Source: Amycolatopsis sp. NBRC 101858 (GTDB taxonomy: Bacteria; Actinomycetota; Actinomycetes; Mycobacteriales; Pseudonocardiaceae). Taken from it: a stretch of DNA of 64,000 nucleotides. Shown piece after piece: positions 1 to 9,201 of this stretch (position 1 is its first letter; the number at the start of each line of letters is the position of its first letter). Below the pieces are notes generated by a model. That model saw nothing but the letters and a program-made list of their open reading frames with translations. It was not told where the DNA came from and ran no database searches. Made by a program: the position numbers and the translations under genes. Location of the stretch: positions 310,001-374,000 of the forward strand of contig NZ_BSTD01000003.1 of assembly GCF_030269325.1 (NCBI RefSeq), read 5' to 3'.

Positions 1-216
1 GATCTGCGGTACTGGCTGTCGAGGTTTTCGACTTCACGGTGGCTTCTCCTCCGACACGAGCGAGATTCATCTCAGTCACGCGCACCGACGACCCTTTTGA
101 TGCGAGCTGCTGGAGACGGATAAATTGCCTTGAAGTCGACACTGCAGATAGACTCGGCAACGAAGCGGAACATTCGTCCGCTTACATACTGGTATATACC
201 GCCTCAAGGAGCAGGA

Positions 217-627
217 ATGGCCCAGAAGGTCCTCGTCGAGATGCTTGACGACATCGACGGAACCCACGCCGCGCACACCGTCCCGTTCTCCCTCGACGGT
301 GTCACCTACGAGATCGACCTCTCCGACGACAACGCCGCCGCCCTGCGCGACGAACTCGCCCGCTACATCGGCGCTGCCCGCCGCACCGGCGGCCGGAAGG
401 TCCGCGTCGCGACCGGACAGTCCACCACCGCAAGCTCGGCCGACCGCGAGCGCTCGAAGGCGATCCGCGCCTGGGCTCTAGACAACGGCTACGAGGTCTC
501 CGAACGAGGTCGACTCTCCTCCGACGTGGTGTCCGCGTACGACGCTGCTCAGGCGGAGGAAGCCGAGCCGGTGAAGGCGGCCCGCAAGCGCGCCCCGCGC
601 AAGAAGGTCGCCGCCGCCCGGAAGTGA
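217..627 (+). CDS. lsr2: Lsr2-family nucleoid-associated protein
   Basis: A 136-residue Lsr2-type bridging protein, which binds AT-rich minor groove and silences foreign DNA in actinomycetes. The N-terminal dimerisation half (about 1-60) opens MAQKVLVEMLDDIDG. The C-terminal DNA-binding half carries the family RGR motif at 97-99 inside a WALDNGYEVSERGRL stretch, followed by a Lys/Arg/Ala tail. The ATG at 217 is chosen because AAGGAGCAGGA lies just upstream; an in-frame ATG at 130 would add 29 residues that do not resemble Lsr2. It sits at the edge of a conjugative element, so it may be a host paralogue or element cargo that damps its expression. Confidence 0.93.
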   Translation: MAQKVLVEMLDDIDGTHAAHTVPFSLDGVTYEIDLSDDNAAALRDELARYIGAARRTGGRKVRVATGQSTTASSADRERSKAIRAWALDNGYEVSERGRLSSDVVSAYDAAQAEEAEPVKAARKRAPRKKVAAARK

Positions 628-640
628 CTGCTGTGACGGG

Positions 641-664
641 AGATCACTGGGGAGAGATCACCGC
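641..664. repeat. Sequence downstream of lsr2, echoed at 26728-26750
   Basis: Starting 14 bases after the lsr2 stop, AGATCACTG then a GGAGA block and ACCGC are repeated at 26728-26750, again just after an Lsr2-like 3' end. Reading by eye, roughly 19 of 23 positions match. The coupling-protein stub reading toward this point stops inside it (658). It could be part of an attachment site or shared flanking DNA; this is an inference from one short match. Confidence 0.35.
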
Positions 665-1278
665 GACCCGGCCGTCGGCGGCGAGGACGAAGCACCCTCG
701 TCGCCGATGGAGGACGTTTCACCCGTAGCGCGCCGGATTTCGACGTCCGGGTACGCCAGCTTGTTCAAGACGCCGGTCACCGATTCGCGCCCCTCGACGC
801 TCATCACCACCTTTCCGAACGCCGGGTCCGTGCTGAACCGGATCCGCACCCCGACGGCCGACTTCGGCACCCACCCGTGCACCGGCCGCACGCGCCCCAG
901 CTGATGCGCGAAGCCGAGCACCGCCCGCGGCGACGGATCGAAGGTCGCCGTCGGCAGCAGGTCGAACCGGACACGGGAGCGGAGGTGGCGGGAACGAATG
1001 TGTCGGTGGAGGACGAACACCGCGATCAGGATCGCGACCGCGGCGGTGGTCACCCACCAGAACGCGCCACTCGCGAGGAGGTCGCCCAGACGGAGCGCCT
1101 TCGGCGCGCTGTGTTCGAGCGTGACCTGGCGGCCACGCGTGCCGGGGAACATGTCGGCATTCGGAGTGAGGTCGAAAAACAGTCCACGACCTCGTGCAAC
1201 CCGGCGCCCGTCAAGACAAGCCAACGCACCGCCAACATCACCGCCGACGAACACACCGGCTGCTCTTGCCCCATTCAT
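658..1278 (-). pseudogene. N-terminal stub of a conjugative coupling protein (TraD/FtsK-like)
   Basis: 206 residues. One membrane segment (about 72-90, FWWVTTAAVAILIAVFVL) is followed by an RSRVRFDLLPTATFDPSP stretch and an RIRFSTDP block. That layout is typical of the N-terminus of the large actinobacterial coupling ATPase that sits next to VirB4-type transfer genes. The ATPase domain with Walker motifs is absent: the frame ends in a low-complexity tail beside the repeat near lsr2. An AGGAAGG ribosome site lies about 10 bases before the ATG. I infer truncation by deletion. A genuine short membrane protein is the alternative, because the family link rests only on remembered sequence style. 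Confidence 0.5.
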
Positions 1279-1689
1279 CGGAACCCACCCTTCCTGCTTA
1301 CGCTCCTCACGCGAAACAAGACACGTACTTGATCAAAGAGGTTGCATACAAAGCGGAGCATCGACAAACCCCGCCAAGGCACCGCGGCTGCGTAGTGGCG
1401 CTCCGTCACCGACGGGAACCTCGGCCGGACTCTTGGCCTCTCGACGGCAGCTCGTATTCGACGGCGGCAAGCCGGCCAGCCGGTGCGAGCTGCGCAAGAC
1501 CCGATGCGCTCGAAGCTCGAGGGCAAGGCCAAGAGCAAGTCTGTCGATCAACGCGCCTGGAAGTGCGCCTCATTCCCAGACGTAACGATGTCCGATGAAC
1601 TGTCGACTCAAGTGGTGACATCGCGCCGCAGGCAGCCCTTCGGGCAGCGCAGGCGAATCCGCGACACCATGCGGACCAGGAGGTGCAAG
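1279..1689. other. Intergenic DNA, no gene recognised
   Basis: About 410 bases between the divergent coupling-protein stub and the membrane-anchored cargo gene. Open frames crossing it on both strands show no family resemblance and no good ribosome sites. It presumably holds two outward promoters, but I cannot place them. Confidence 0.4.
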
Positions 1690-2322
1690 GTGGCCAGGCG
1701 CGACGCTGAGCAACGACTCTCACCCAAGGAGAAGCGGAACCGCCAAACCCTGCGGGCGACGTGGATCGGATCGATCGCCGGCGTGTTATCGCTCGCCGTG
1801 GCCGTCCTTGTCTGGCACCCGTGGACCACAGGGACGAGTAGTCGACCACGGATTGTCGTAGACGTGACCACTCAGGACGGCGCAGCTAAATTCGAAGACT
1901 TCATACGTACACATGACGGCCAGATCGTGTACATCGATGTGAGCTGCGACGAGTACGGTTCAGATTCAAAGAAGATAGATCAGAAATCACATTGCTGGTT
2001 CCAGGACATGGACAACTACAGCAGCGACTCCCCCAAGGCATTTTGGCTGAGCACCTTTTCACAGGCACAGACAGCATACGAATGGTGGAACCAGGCAGCC
2101 AACGAATCAGAAGCGGGGCGCGGCGAGCTGTGGACCTACTTCCCCGAGAAGCCCAAGGGAAGCAGTGCGTTCGTTTCCTCAAACGGAGGGAACGACAGTA
2201 GCGGAGTCGGCGGACTAAAGGCCAAAGGCTACTTCGGTGTCGTCATAACCGGAAGTGGCAGCCTTGGTCCGACCGGCCTTGATATGGTCGACCTGCGACC
2301 GGAGTCGACACCGACTAGTTGA
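1690..2322 (+). CDS. Membrane-anchored protein of unknown function
   Basis: 210 residues. The start is the GTG at 1690, set by a perfect AGGAGG at 1678-1683 with a 6-base spacer; longer upstream starts lack such a site. A basic cytoplasmic N-terminus (RRDAEQRLSPKEKRNRQ) leads into one membrane helix near residues 25-42, then an outside domain of about 165 residues. That domain contains DGQIVYIDVSCDEYG and two cysteines (the second in SHCWFQD), possibly a disulphide. No family is recognised. It lies inside the conjugation gene order on the opposite strand, so it is likely cargo, and its codon use looks less GC-rich than neighbouring genes. Confidence 0.75.
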   Translation: MARRDAEQRLSPKEKRNRQTLRATWIGSIAGVLSLAVAVLVWHPWTTGTSSRPRIVVDVTTQDGAAKFEDFIRTHDGQIVYIDVSCDEYGSDSKKIDQKSHCWFQDMDNYSSDSPKAFWLSTFSQAQTAYEWWNQAANESEAGRGELWTYFPEKPKGSSAFVSSNGGNDSSGVGGLKAKGYFGVVITGSGSLGPTGLDMVDLRPESTPTS

Positions 2323-2403
2323 TTACAAATCTAGAGTGCACAGCGAAGCTGGTAAGCTACTTGATCTACACTGCCTGCACGCCGCGCGAATCGGGAGGAA
2401 AGC

Positions 2404-2856
2404 ATGGCTGGCCAAGGCCCAGCCGAAGTTCACACCGCCACCATCCCGGTCGACCATTCCCAGTTCACCATCTTTGATGTCTTCGGTGACGACACCTACG
2501 CCGACCTCGATATCCCGCGGGACCCGGCTTGGCTGGTTACGGCCGGGCGGAGTGGCGCCCTCTTCCACACATCCGACCGCGCTCTGTCCGCGGAAGTCAC
2601 CCTGGAAGTCTGGGCCGACGCGCCAGAAACGCAGACCGCCACGGCAGACGCGGCCGACCACGTCTTCCACACCGCCAACGGACGCGTCATGATCGCTTGC
2701 ATCACGGCGTCGCCCAGCGACCAGAACGTCGCGCTGCCCGGTCCTGGTGATTACCACTTGCGCGCTCGACGGTTGACCTCGCGCAACATCGCCGAAGAAG
2801 GCGATCCCGACTTCTTCCAGGAAGTCTGGCAAGTACAGATCTGGCCACGTACCTGA
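2404..2856 (+). CDS. Small cytoplasmic protein of unknown function
   Basis: 150 residues with no signal peptide or membrane helix. GGGAGGAAAGC just before the ATG gives a good start. It looks beta-rich (HSQFTIFDVFGDD; VTLEVWADAP) and ends EVWQVQIWPRT; a closing hydrophobic IWP motif after a GDYHLRARR strand is something I have seen in uncharacterised actinobacterial proteins, but I cannot name the family. It follows the membrane-anchored gene at 1690 by 81 bases on the same strand and converges on the NlpC/P60 gene with only 9 bases between stops. The two plus-strand genes look like a cargo pair. Confidence 0.7.
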   Translation: MAGQGPAEVHTATIPVDHSQFTIFDVFGDDTYADLDIPRDPAWLVTAGRSGALFHTSDRALSAEVTLEVWADAPETQTATADAADHVFHTANGRVMIACITASPSDQNVALPGPGDYHLRARRLTSRNIAEEGDPDFFQEVWQVQIWPRT

Positions 2857-2865
2857 GCGACGCGC

Positions 2866-3885
2866 TCAGCGTCCTGCCGGACGCGTGACGCCGACCAGGT
2901 TACGGCCGAACGGATCGATGCGCACCGGCTTGCCGAAGTCGGGTGCGTTGATCATCTGCGTGGCGGAGACAGCTAGCCCGACGTGGGTGACGTGAACTGG
3001 ATCTGTTCCGAAGAACACGAGATCGCCGGGTTGGACGTTCTGAGCCGGCACGCGCGGTCCTGCCCCGTACTGCGTCTGCGCCGTCCGTGGCAGGTCGATT
3101 CCCGCCGTAGTGTAGGCAGCTTTCGTGAGGCCGGAGCAATCGAAGCCGGAGTCGCCGCCGCCTGGTCCGTTGCCGCCCCACACGTACGGCAGTCCGCGTT
3201 GATCGCAAGCGAACTTGATCGCAACCTGCGCGGCCCGGTTCGGCGCTCGCACGGAGGCGCAGTCGCTCTGCGATTGAACGGCTTGCGCGTAAGTATGAGC
3301 TTGGGCGAGGACCTTCTTCACGTACCACTCGGCGTGGTTGTAAGCGAAGATCGCCGCGTGAAGATCCCGCCCGTCGCGAGCGCCGGAGTCGCAGAGGTAA
3401 GCCGCTGCGGCATAGATCGCGTCGTGCGGGTTGTACCGCGACGGCGGGCGCGCGCCACCCGGCGGGATCGGATGGCGGGCGACGACGCTGTCGAACGTGG
3501 CCTGCAGGAACTGCATCGGCCCGCCCGCGCCGGCGCTGTTGCTGCCGCTCTGCACGCCGGGCAACCGGGCGCGGCCATGATCGGTTTCGACCTTGCCGAT
3601 CGCCGCCAGGATCGACCAGTCGAGCCCGGAACACGTCTGTACGGCCTCCCGGTAGAGGACGAGGTAGTCAGCCGGGATGTCGGCCAGCGCGGCGTTCGAA
3701 GGCCCGGCCGCCGAGCTCGTCCCACCGGTTCCGGAGAGCGCGGTGAGCAGAACGACGACGGCGACAGCGCAAATCGCGGGCGGTCCGAGGAACAGCAGCG
3801 CCGCGAGGCAGCCCCATCTGCCGGGGTGCTCACGGACCTCCTTCCGCGCGACTTCGACACCCTGCACGATCAGCAGCGGGTTCAA
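2866..3885 (-). CDS. Lytic transglycosylase / NlpC-P60 peptidoglycan hydrolase of the transfer apparatus (TcpG-like)
   Basis: 339 residues. A membrane anchor (about 26-50) is followed by a goose-lysozyme/SLT-type transglycosylase domain (about 75-200, likely catalytic Glu100 in AAIGKVETDHG, with GGPMQF downstream) and an NlpC/P60 endopeptidase domain (about 215-339, Cys250 in GFDCSG, His301 in VTHVGLAV). Such two-headed hydrolases open the wall for conjugation in Gram-positive systems. The TTG start overlaps the stop of the upstream channel gene as TTGA with GGAGAA before it. A longer frame running back to 4152 would lie wholly inside that gene and is not needed. Last intact gene of the transfer operon. 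Confidence 0.88.
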   Translation of the reverse strand: MNPLLIVQGVEVARKEVREHPGRWGCLAALLFLGPPAICAVAVVVLLTALSGTGGTSSAAGPSNAALADIPADYLVLYREAVQTCSGLDWSILAAIGKVETDHGRARLPGVQSGSNSAGAGGPMQFLQATFDSVVARHPIPPGGARPPSRYNPHDAIYAAAAYLCDSGARDGRDLHAAIFAYNHAEWYVKKVLAQAHTYAQAVQSQSDCASVRAPNRAAQVAIKFACDQRGLPYVWGGNGPGGGDSGFDCSGLTKAAYTTAGIDLPRTAQTQYGAGPRVPAQNVQPGDLVFFGTDPVHVTHVGLAVSATQMINAPDFGKPVRIDPFGRNLVGVTRPAGR

Positions 3886-5873
3886 GGCCGTTCTCCGGAG
3901 CTGCCGAGCCGGTCGCGCAATCGCTGAGCCCACGGCGCGGTCGGCGGGAGCATCCCCGGCGGCAACGAAGGCATCGGCGGCTTCGGAGCCGCGCCGCGTT
4001 TGGTCGCAGCAGCCGCCAGGTCGGTGCCGGTGAACTCCGGTGTCCGGCTGACCGACGGCGGTGGCTTGACGGCAAGGTAGATCGGCGCGTCCTCTTTCGT
4101 CTGAGCCGGTCGGCTGTTCAGTGCCGTGATCACGCTGGTGGCGGCTCGCCACGCCGGCAGCGCGCCGGTCGCCGTACTGAGATTCCCGGTGTAGGCCGCG
4201 GTGTACGTCTTCGCCGCCTCAGCACGGCGAGCCAGCGAGGACCTGGCAGCACCGGCCTTCGCGGTAAGGGCCGTCTGCGCACGGCGTGCCGCCGCCGGCC
4301 ACGAGACCGGTGCACCCGCGGTGTATTTCACGACCGTCCCGCCGGCCCGGCCCGCGGTGACGAGACGATCTTTGAGCCGTCCGACCGGGGCGAAGGTCTC
4401 GGTGAACGCCGAGGACCCGGCTTTGATCGTGCGGGCGAGCCGGTCCGGTCCAGGCGGGACGATCGGTGCCGGCAGCGACTTCGGCGCGCTGCGCGGGCGG
4501 GCCAGACGTTGCATCCGGTTGTTGACCTGGGCCCGGACGCGCTGAAGGTTCGCGACGAGGCGTTTGCGGAACAGGAAGCCGGAGAAGACGACCAGGTCGA
4601 TGACGGCGAACCGGACCAGCTGCGGGCCGAGGTCGGCCAGCATCACGGTGCGCAGCAGCACGGTCATCACGGCCAGGAAGAACATCCCGGCCAGGAGCTT
4701 CGCGATCGTCGCGGCGATCGAGCTGACCCGGTAGGCGAGCTGGTGCTGCATCGACGGCACCAGCGCGACGACGAGCGCCAGCGCGAGCAGCAGGCCCTCG
4801 AACAACAGCAGGTACGGAGCGAGAATCTGGACGGCGTTGAGGCAGATGGTCAGGATCGCGAACAGGATCATCGCGATCGCGTACATCCACGCGCCGAGGG
4901 CGCGGTCGCCGTCGGCCACCTCGTTGTACTTGCCGTAGTCGCCCGGGCAGCCGTCGAGTTCGCGGGCTTTGGTGCTGTCGTCCTTGCCGGACCACGGCCC
5001 GGCGTCGAGGACCTGCTTGACCGCGTACTGGCAGGCGCCGTCGACACCTTTCACGCGGCTGATCGGGGTGCCGTAGTTGAGGGTCTCCCAAGGCGTGACG
5101 AGCAGGTTGTCGATGAATGCCTGTCCGATTGGCGCGGCCGGGTTCCCGGTGCCGCCGGGTTCCTGGCCCATGATCACGCTGGAGACGTCGGCGCCGACGT
5201 CGCGGCTGAGCGAGAGGACGCCGTCGTCGCCGATGAGGAAGTCGACGGGATGGGTGATGATCGCGATGGCGAGGACGTTGATCGCGATGGTCGACGCGGT
5301 CTCCCGCCACGCGCGGGTGGTCAGGCCGCGGGCGAAGAGCAAGCCGAGGTAGCAGGTGGCGATGAGCATCGCGATCTCGCGGAGCCGCAAGCCGCCGATG
5401 ATGTCGCTCTGCCAGATGTCCTCGATGTCGTGCGCCGGTGCCTTGATCCAGTCGAAGACCTGGGTGGAGGCGGCCCATTCGGTGAACCAGACGGAGAACC
5501 CGACGGCGTACTTGCCGATCGCGAAGCCGATGTTGCCGAGCCAGAGCCAGATCGTGGGCATCGGGTTGTCCATCAGCCACGGCAGGTTCGCGAACAGGTC
5601 GTAGTTGTGGAGGTCGCGGCCGTAGCCGTCGTCGATGCTGAAGATCCCGCCGAGGTGGACGTAGTGGCCCGGATCGTCCTGCAGCGGCAACGGCGGCGCG
5701 TCCGGATCCGGCGGTGGTGACGGAGTCTGCCCCGGGACCCACAGGCACGTCGGATACGGCTCACACGGGTTCGTCGAGTTCGGCGGCAGTGGAACGACTT
5801 GCGCCTCGGCAGGAATCGGCGCCAGCAACGCCGCGAACGCAATGACGGAAACGAGAATCGCCGACTTGAGCAT
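3882..5873 (-). CDS. Polytopic conjugation channel protein (VirB6/TrbL-like)
   Basis: About 663 residues. It begins with a signal-like segment (LKSAILVSVIAFAALLA, ending AEA). A proline-rich outside stretch follows, then several membrane helices between about 95 and 460 (for example IAMLIATCYLGLLFA, AMILFAILTICLNAVQILAPYLLLF), and a long Ala/Arg/Pro-rich cytoplasmic tail. This is the layout of the VirB6-type inner-membrane channel of Gram-positive conjugation systems. GGGAGG at 5881-5886 favours the ATG at 5873; ATG 5876 or GTG 5888 are alternatives. It lies between the VirB4-type ATPase (57 bases upstream) and the wall hydrolase (TTGA overlap). Confidence 0.82.
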   Translation of the reverse strand: MLKSAILVSVIAFAALLAPIPAEAQVVPLPPNSTNPCEPYPTCLWVPGQTPSPPPDPDAPPLPLQDDPGHYVHLGGIFSIDDGYGRDLHNYDLFANLPWLMDNPMPTIWLWLGNIGFAIGKYAVGFSVWFTEWAASTQVFDWIKAPAHDIEDIWQSDIIGGLRLREIAMLIATCYLGLLFARGLTTRAWRETASTIAINVLAIAIITHPVDFLIGDDGVLSLSRDVGADVSSVIMGQEPGGTGNPAAPIGQAFIDNLLVTPWETLNYGTPISRVKGVDGACQYAVKQVLDAGPWSGKDDSTKARELDGCPGDYGKYNEVADGDRALGAWMYAIAMILFAILTICLNAVQILAPYLLLFEGLLLALALVVALVPSMQHQLAYRVSSIAATIAKLLAGMFFLAVMTVLLRTVMLADLGPQLVRFAVIDLVVFSGFLFRKRLVANLQRVRAQVNNRMQRLARPRSAPKSLPAPIVPPGPDRLARTIKAGSSAFTETFAPVGRLKDRLVTAGRAGGTVVKYTAGAPVSWPAAARRAQTALTAKAGAARSSLARRAEAAKTYTAAYTGNLSTATGALPAWRAATSVITALNSRPAQTKEDAPIYLAVKPPPSVSRTPEFTGTDLAAAATKRGAAPKPPMPSLPPGMLPPTAPWAQRLRDRLGSSGERP

Positions 5874-5930
5874 CATCACGCCTCCCACGTGCCGGACTGT
5901 CCGATGCAGACACGCCGCCCGGCCGAGGGT

Positions 5931-8498
5931 TCAATGCGCGCCGCGGGAGACGACCGGCGTCGTGAGCACGGCCGTCGGCAGCGTGCGATAGGGCTGAGTG
6001 GTGACCTTGACCTTCCCGATCCGGCCGGAGTGATCACGCACCAGGAACTCACCGGCCCGGGCCTGGCGCTCAGCTTCGCCCCCGCCGGGCGCCAGCGGCG
6101 ACAGGCCTTTGGTGACGACCTCGACGTACTGCGGGTCGCCGGGGTCGACGCCGAGCCACCCAAGCCCGCTGCGAGCGAGGCCGTCGTCGCGGTGCCGGCC
6201 GAGGAACCGCACGGCGATCAGGCCGCGCAGGACGTCGTCGCCGAGGTCACGAGGAGCGTGGGAGCCGAACGCCGCGTCCGCGCCGTGTTTACGGCCGTCG
6301 CGGACGAACTCCAGGGCGATCTGCTGGCCCTCGGGGGTGCCGGTGACGTTGTAGGCCTCGTCGCAGATGAACTCGCCCCACCGGTCTTCGGTGAAGCAGA
6401 TCTCTTTCGCGATCGCGGCGATCAGCAGGTGGAAGGCGCGGCCGAACAGCTTCCGCGGCGGGATCCGCGCGGCCATCCGCTCGTTGCTCATCTCCAGCGC
6501 ACTCGGCAGCGGGATCTCGTTGGTGCAGAACACCACCATGTCTGCCCCGTACAGGTCGACCGGGTCTAGGTCGTCGTCGAAGATCGGGCGGGTGATCGGG
6601 TCGCGTCGCAGCCGGTCGAGCCGCTCGGCGAGCGTGCGGGCGGCCGGGTCCTTGCCGCCGTGTCGGCGGAGGATGTCGACAAGTCGGTTGCTGGAGGGAT
6701 CTGCGTGCCCGCTGACGGCGTCGAGTGCACGGCCGAGGGCGTCGCGCTCGGCGGAGTTCGACTCCAGGTCGAGCCATGCGGCGAAGAACGTCTCCGCGAT
6801 CCCGGTGCTGGAGCGGCTGGTGGTGCGGAAGACGCGCAGCGGGTCGCAGGAGTGCCGCAGCTCGGCCGCGGCCGGGCGGTCGCCGTCGAGAGAGGGGTCG
6901 ATGATGTCGACGATCTGCGACGCTCCGGGCAGCGCGGCCGCGACGGGCGCCCACTCGCGGCTGCGGGTCCGGTCGATCACGATCACCCGCCCGTCCAGCA
7001 TCAGCCGTACGACCGCGGCAACGTTCTTCAACACCACCGACTTGCCGGCACCAAGCTCGCCGATCACCGCGATGCCGCCAGAGGAGTCGTGGGTCGGGCC
7101 ATAGGTCGGATCGAGCAGGAACGGCGCGATGGCCCCGCCATCGAGGGTCAGGCCGAACAAGGCGCCGGTCGGGTCGCCGAAGTCGGTCGCCGACACCGGC
7201 AGCAGCATCGCCGCGTCGGTGGCGAGAAGGTTCTGGCTGCACTCCCGCACCACCATCGGCGTCCGACTGCCGGGCAGCATCGCCTGGTACAGCAGCTTCT
7301 GCCCACCCAGCGGCCGCTCCCACCGGTACTCCCCGCCCAGGAACGCCGAGCGCAGCGCCTTCGCCCGCGCATCGCACTCCCGGCCGGTCGACGCCCAGAC
7401 CGCGGCGACGACGCCGACCTCGAGGTCGATCTCCGTCGTGCTGGCGCCCAGGCGGGCGTTCTTGTGCTGGATCTCCTCCTGCGCCGACACCACATCCGCC
7501 GGCACCCCCGCCGCATCACCCGCGTGCTCCTCGTCCTGGCCCATCAAATCCCGGGTGCGACGCCGGTTCGCCGCGCGGGCGTCTTCGTTGCCGCGGGCAG
7601 TGATCCGCAAGGTGTAGTCAACGCCGAAACCGATATCGGCCAGCCGAGCAAGGATCTCGTGACCGGGGAAGGTGAACGCCCGCGGCATCTCCGCCAAGAC
7701 CAGGAACGCCTGATAGCTCGCCAGCACGCCGTCGTCATCCGGCGTGACGCACTTCAGGAACCTCCGACCCAAGGTGCTCAACGGTCCCCGGCTGCCTTCG
7801 TCGGTACGGCCACCTTCGTCGAACACGGCACTGCGGAGCATCGCCAGCTGCGCCCGGCTGCTCCCCCGCCGCACGGCGATGCCGCTGTTGTGCACCGCGG
7901 CCGCTCGCTCCAGCTGCGGTTCGTTCACCCCGCGGACCGGCGCCCGACAGAGCCACCACAGCAACTCCGCCTCCGTCGCCGGGCGCAGCGGCAGCGCCCC
8001 ACCCAGCTCCTGTCCCGCCACCCGCGCGCGCTCCCGGCCCTGAGCGATAGCGGCCAAGGTCGCCGGCCGAGCCGGGACGCCGAGCGTTTCGCCGAGCGCA
8101 GCCGCGGTCGCCCGCCACAGAACCTGGGCGAAGTCGCGCCACCCGTGGCCGGTCAGCGGCTGGGCGATCCAGTAGCTGCGGCCCAGGACGTCGAGCTGGT
8201 CGAGCTGATCCCAGGCGTTGTGGACGGTCTCGGCCCAGTGCGGGTTCGCGTCGAGATCGATCCCGTCCAGGCACCGACGCACGATCGCGTGCGGCTGCAC
8301 CTGCTCGCACAGCGATGCGATCATGACCTCGCCGCGCAGGGACTTCATCAGCGTCACGGTGCGGTCGTAGAGCTCCCGCAGTTGCCGCCCGGTCGAGCGG
8401 GCGCTCTGCTGGGGCAGGACCCGCCACACCGCCCACGTCGAGCCGTCGACGCAGAACAGCAGGTTCCCGGCGATATCGGTGACCGGGTTCTCGATCAC
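5931..8498 (-). CDS. VirB4-type conjugation ATPase (TcpF-like)
   Basis: 855 residues. The N-terminal half is the VirB4 assembly domain. The C-terminal half is the motor, with Walker A GELGAGKS at 480-487 and Walker B ICDEAY at 711-716. It powers assembly of the mating channel at the inner membrane face. The GTG start overlaps the upstream stop as GTGA, with GGAAGGA before it; a longer frame to 8786 only shadows the upstream gene. Translational coupling to 8495-8950 and position before the channel protein fit the standard Tcp/Tn916-like order. All nucleotide-binding residues I can check are present, so decay of the element has not reached this gene. Confidence 0.9.
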   Translation of the reverse strand: MIENPVTDIAGNLLFCVDGSTWAVWRVLPQQSARSTGRQLRELYDRTVTLMKSLRGEVMIASLCEQVQPHAIVRRCLDGIDLDANPHWAETVHNAWDQLDQLDVLGRSYWIAQPLTGHGWRDFAQVLWRATAAALGETLGVPARPATLAAIAQGRERARVAGQELGGALPLRPATEAELLWWLCRAPVRGVNEPQLERAAAVHNSGIAVRRGSSRAQLAMLRSAVFDEGGRTDEGSRGPLSTLGRRFLKCVTPDDDGVLASYQAFLVLAEMPRAFTFPGHEILARLADIGFGVDYTLRITARGNEDARAANRRRTRDLMGQDEEHAGDAAGVPADVVSAQEEIQHKNARLGASTTEIDLEVGVVAAVWASTGRECDARAKALRSAFLGGEYRWERPLGGQKLLYQAMLPGSRTPMVVRECSQNLLATDAAMLLPVSATDFGDPTGALFGLTLDGGAIAPFLLDPTYGPTHDSSGGIAVIGELGAGKSVVLKNVAAVVRLMLDGRVIVIDRTRSREWAPVAAALPGASQIVDIIDPSLDGDRPAAAELRHSCDPLRVFRTTSRSSTGIAETFFAAWLDLESNSAERDALGRALDAVSGHADPSSNRLVDILRRHGGKDPAARTLAERLDRLRRDPITRPIFDDDLDPVDLYGADMVVFCTNEIPLPSALEMSNERMAARIPPRKLFGRAFHLLIAAIAKEICFTEDRWGEFICDEAYNVTGTPEGQQIALEFVRDGRKHGADAAFGSHAPRDLGDDVLRGLIAVRFLGRHRDDGLARSGLGWLGVDPGDPQYVEVVTKGLSPLAPGGGEAERQARAGEFLVRDHSGRIGKVKVTTQPYRTLPTAVLTTPVVSRGAH

Positions 8499-8950
8499 GT
8501 CGCGTCCTTCCGCGCTCGGTCCAGCACCAGCTGCAGCGACGACACCGCCGTCTCCTGCCCCTGCTCGACGTGCAGATACAGGTGCGCCCGCTGACGCTGC
8601 GGCCGGCTCGGCCGGTACGCCCGGCCGTTCCGCGTGCCGGTCGTCGGCGCCACGAGATGGGCCGCGAGGCCGAGCAGCCAGCCGAGCGGCGTCCGCGACT
8701 CGATCCGGGCACGCCGGACGAACACCGCCGACAACGGCACGAGCCACCGCGCCGGTCCCAGCCAGTCCAGCAGCGGCAGCTTCCACACCACCACCAGCAG
8801 CATCAGGAACAGCACGCCCTGAGTCAGGGTGTAGGGCCCGCCGGGCAGGTAGCCTCCGTCGCGGCCGGGCATCCGCCCGAACATCCGCGGGAACCGACGC
8901 GACCGGGTGTAGGACCGGCCGATCAGGACATCGCCGCGCGGCTTGGTCAC
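8495..8950 (-). CDS. Conjugation membrane protein, TcpE/PrgI-like
   Basis: 151 residues with two close membrane segments (about 43-57 and 65-78) after a basic N-terminus, then a soluble tail. Size, topology and place directly before the VirB4 gene match the TcpE/PrgI-type partner of the ATPase. Both ends are coupled: its GTG overlaps the stop of the 79-residue gene (GTGA), and its own stop overlaps the VirB4 start (GTGA). The assignment is by position and topology, not by a diagnostic motif. Confidence 0.72.
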   Translation of the reverse strand: MTKPRGDVLIGRSYTRSRRFPRMFGRMPGRDGGYLPGGPYTLTQGVLFLMLLVVVWKLPLLDWLGPARWLVPLSAVFVRRARIESRTPLGWLLGLAAHLVAPTTGTRNGRAYRPSRPQRQRAHLYLHVEQGQETAVSSLQLVLDRARKDAT

Positions 8951-9186
8951 TGGGTGAACCAGGCGCCGAACATGCCGGCGACGCCGTCGAGGTTGAGCAG
9001 GATGCCGAGGAAGATCGCGGCGATCACGCCGTACTTGATCGCGCGGGTGAAGTTCCCGCGCGTGCCGATCAGCAGCCCGATCCCGCCGACGATCGCCGCC
9101 AGCAAGATCAGCCGCCGGACGGACTGGTCACCCCAGGCGAGGTTGGTGTCGATCCAGGACTTCACGTCCGCAGCAAGCACGATCAT
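8947..9186 (-). CDS. Small two-helix membrane protein of the transfer operon (TcpD-like position)
   Basis: 79 residues with a short soluble N-terminus, then two hydrophobic segments (about 28-40 and 52-66) split by a TRGNFTRAIKYG turn. No signal peptide. Small proteins of this layout occupy the slot between TcpC and TcpE in Gram-positive conjugation operons and are sometimes compared with VirB2/VirB3. The stop overlaps the next start. Function is inferred from context only. Confidence 0.7.
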   Translation of the reverse strand: MIVLAADVKSWIDTNLAWGDQSVRRLILLAAIVGGIGLLIGTRGNFTRAIKYGVIAAIFLGILLNLDGVAGMFGAWFTQ

Positions 9187-9201
9187 CAGGCTCTCCTTGA
9201 T

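Noticed and set aside
3882..4152. A longer NlpC/P60 protein beginning at 4152
   Set aside because: The extension overlaps the upstream channel gene completely, while TTG 3885 overlaps its stop as TTGA with a ribosome site.
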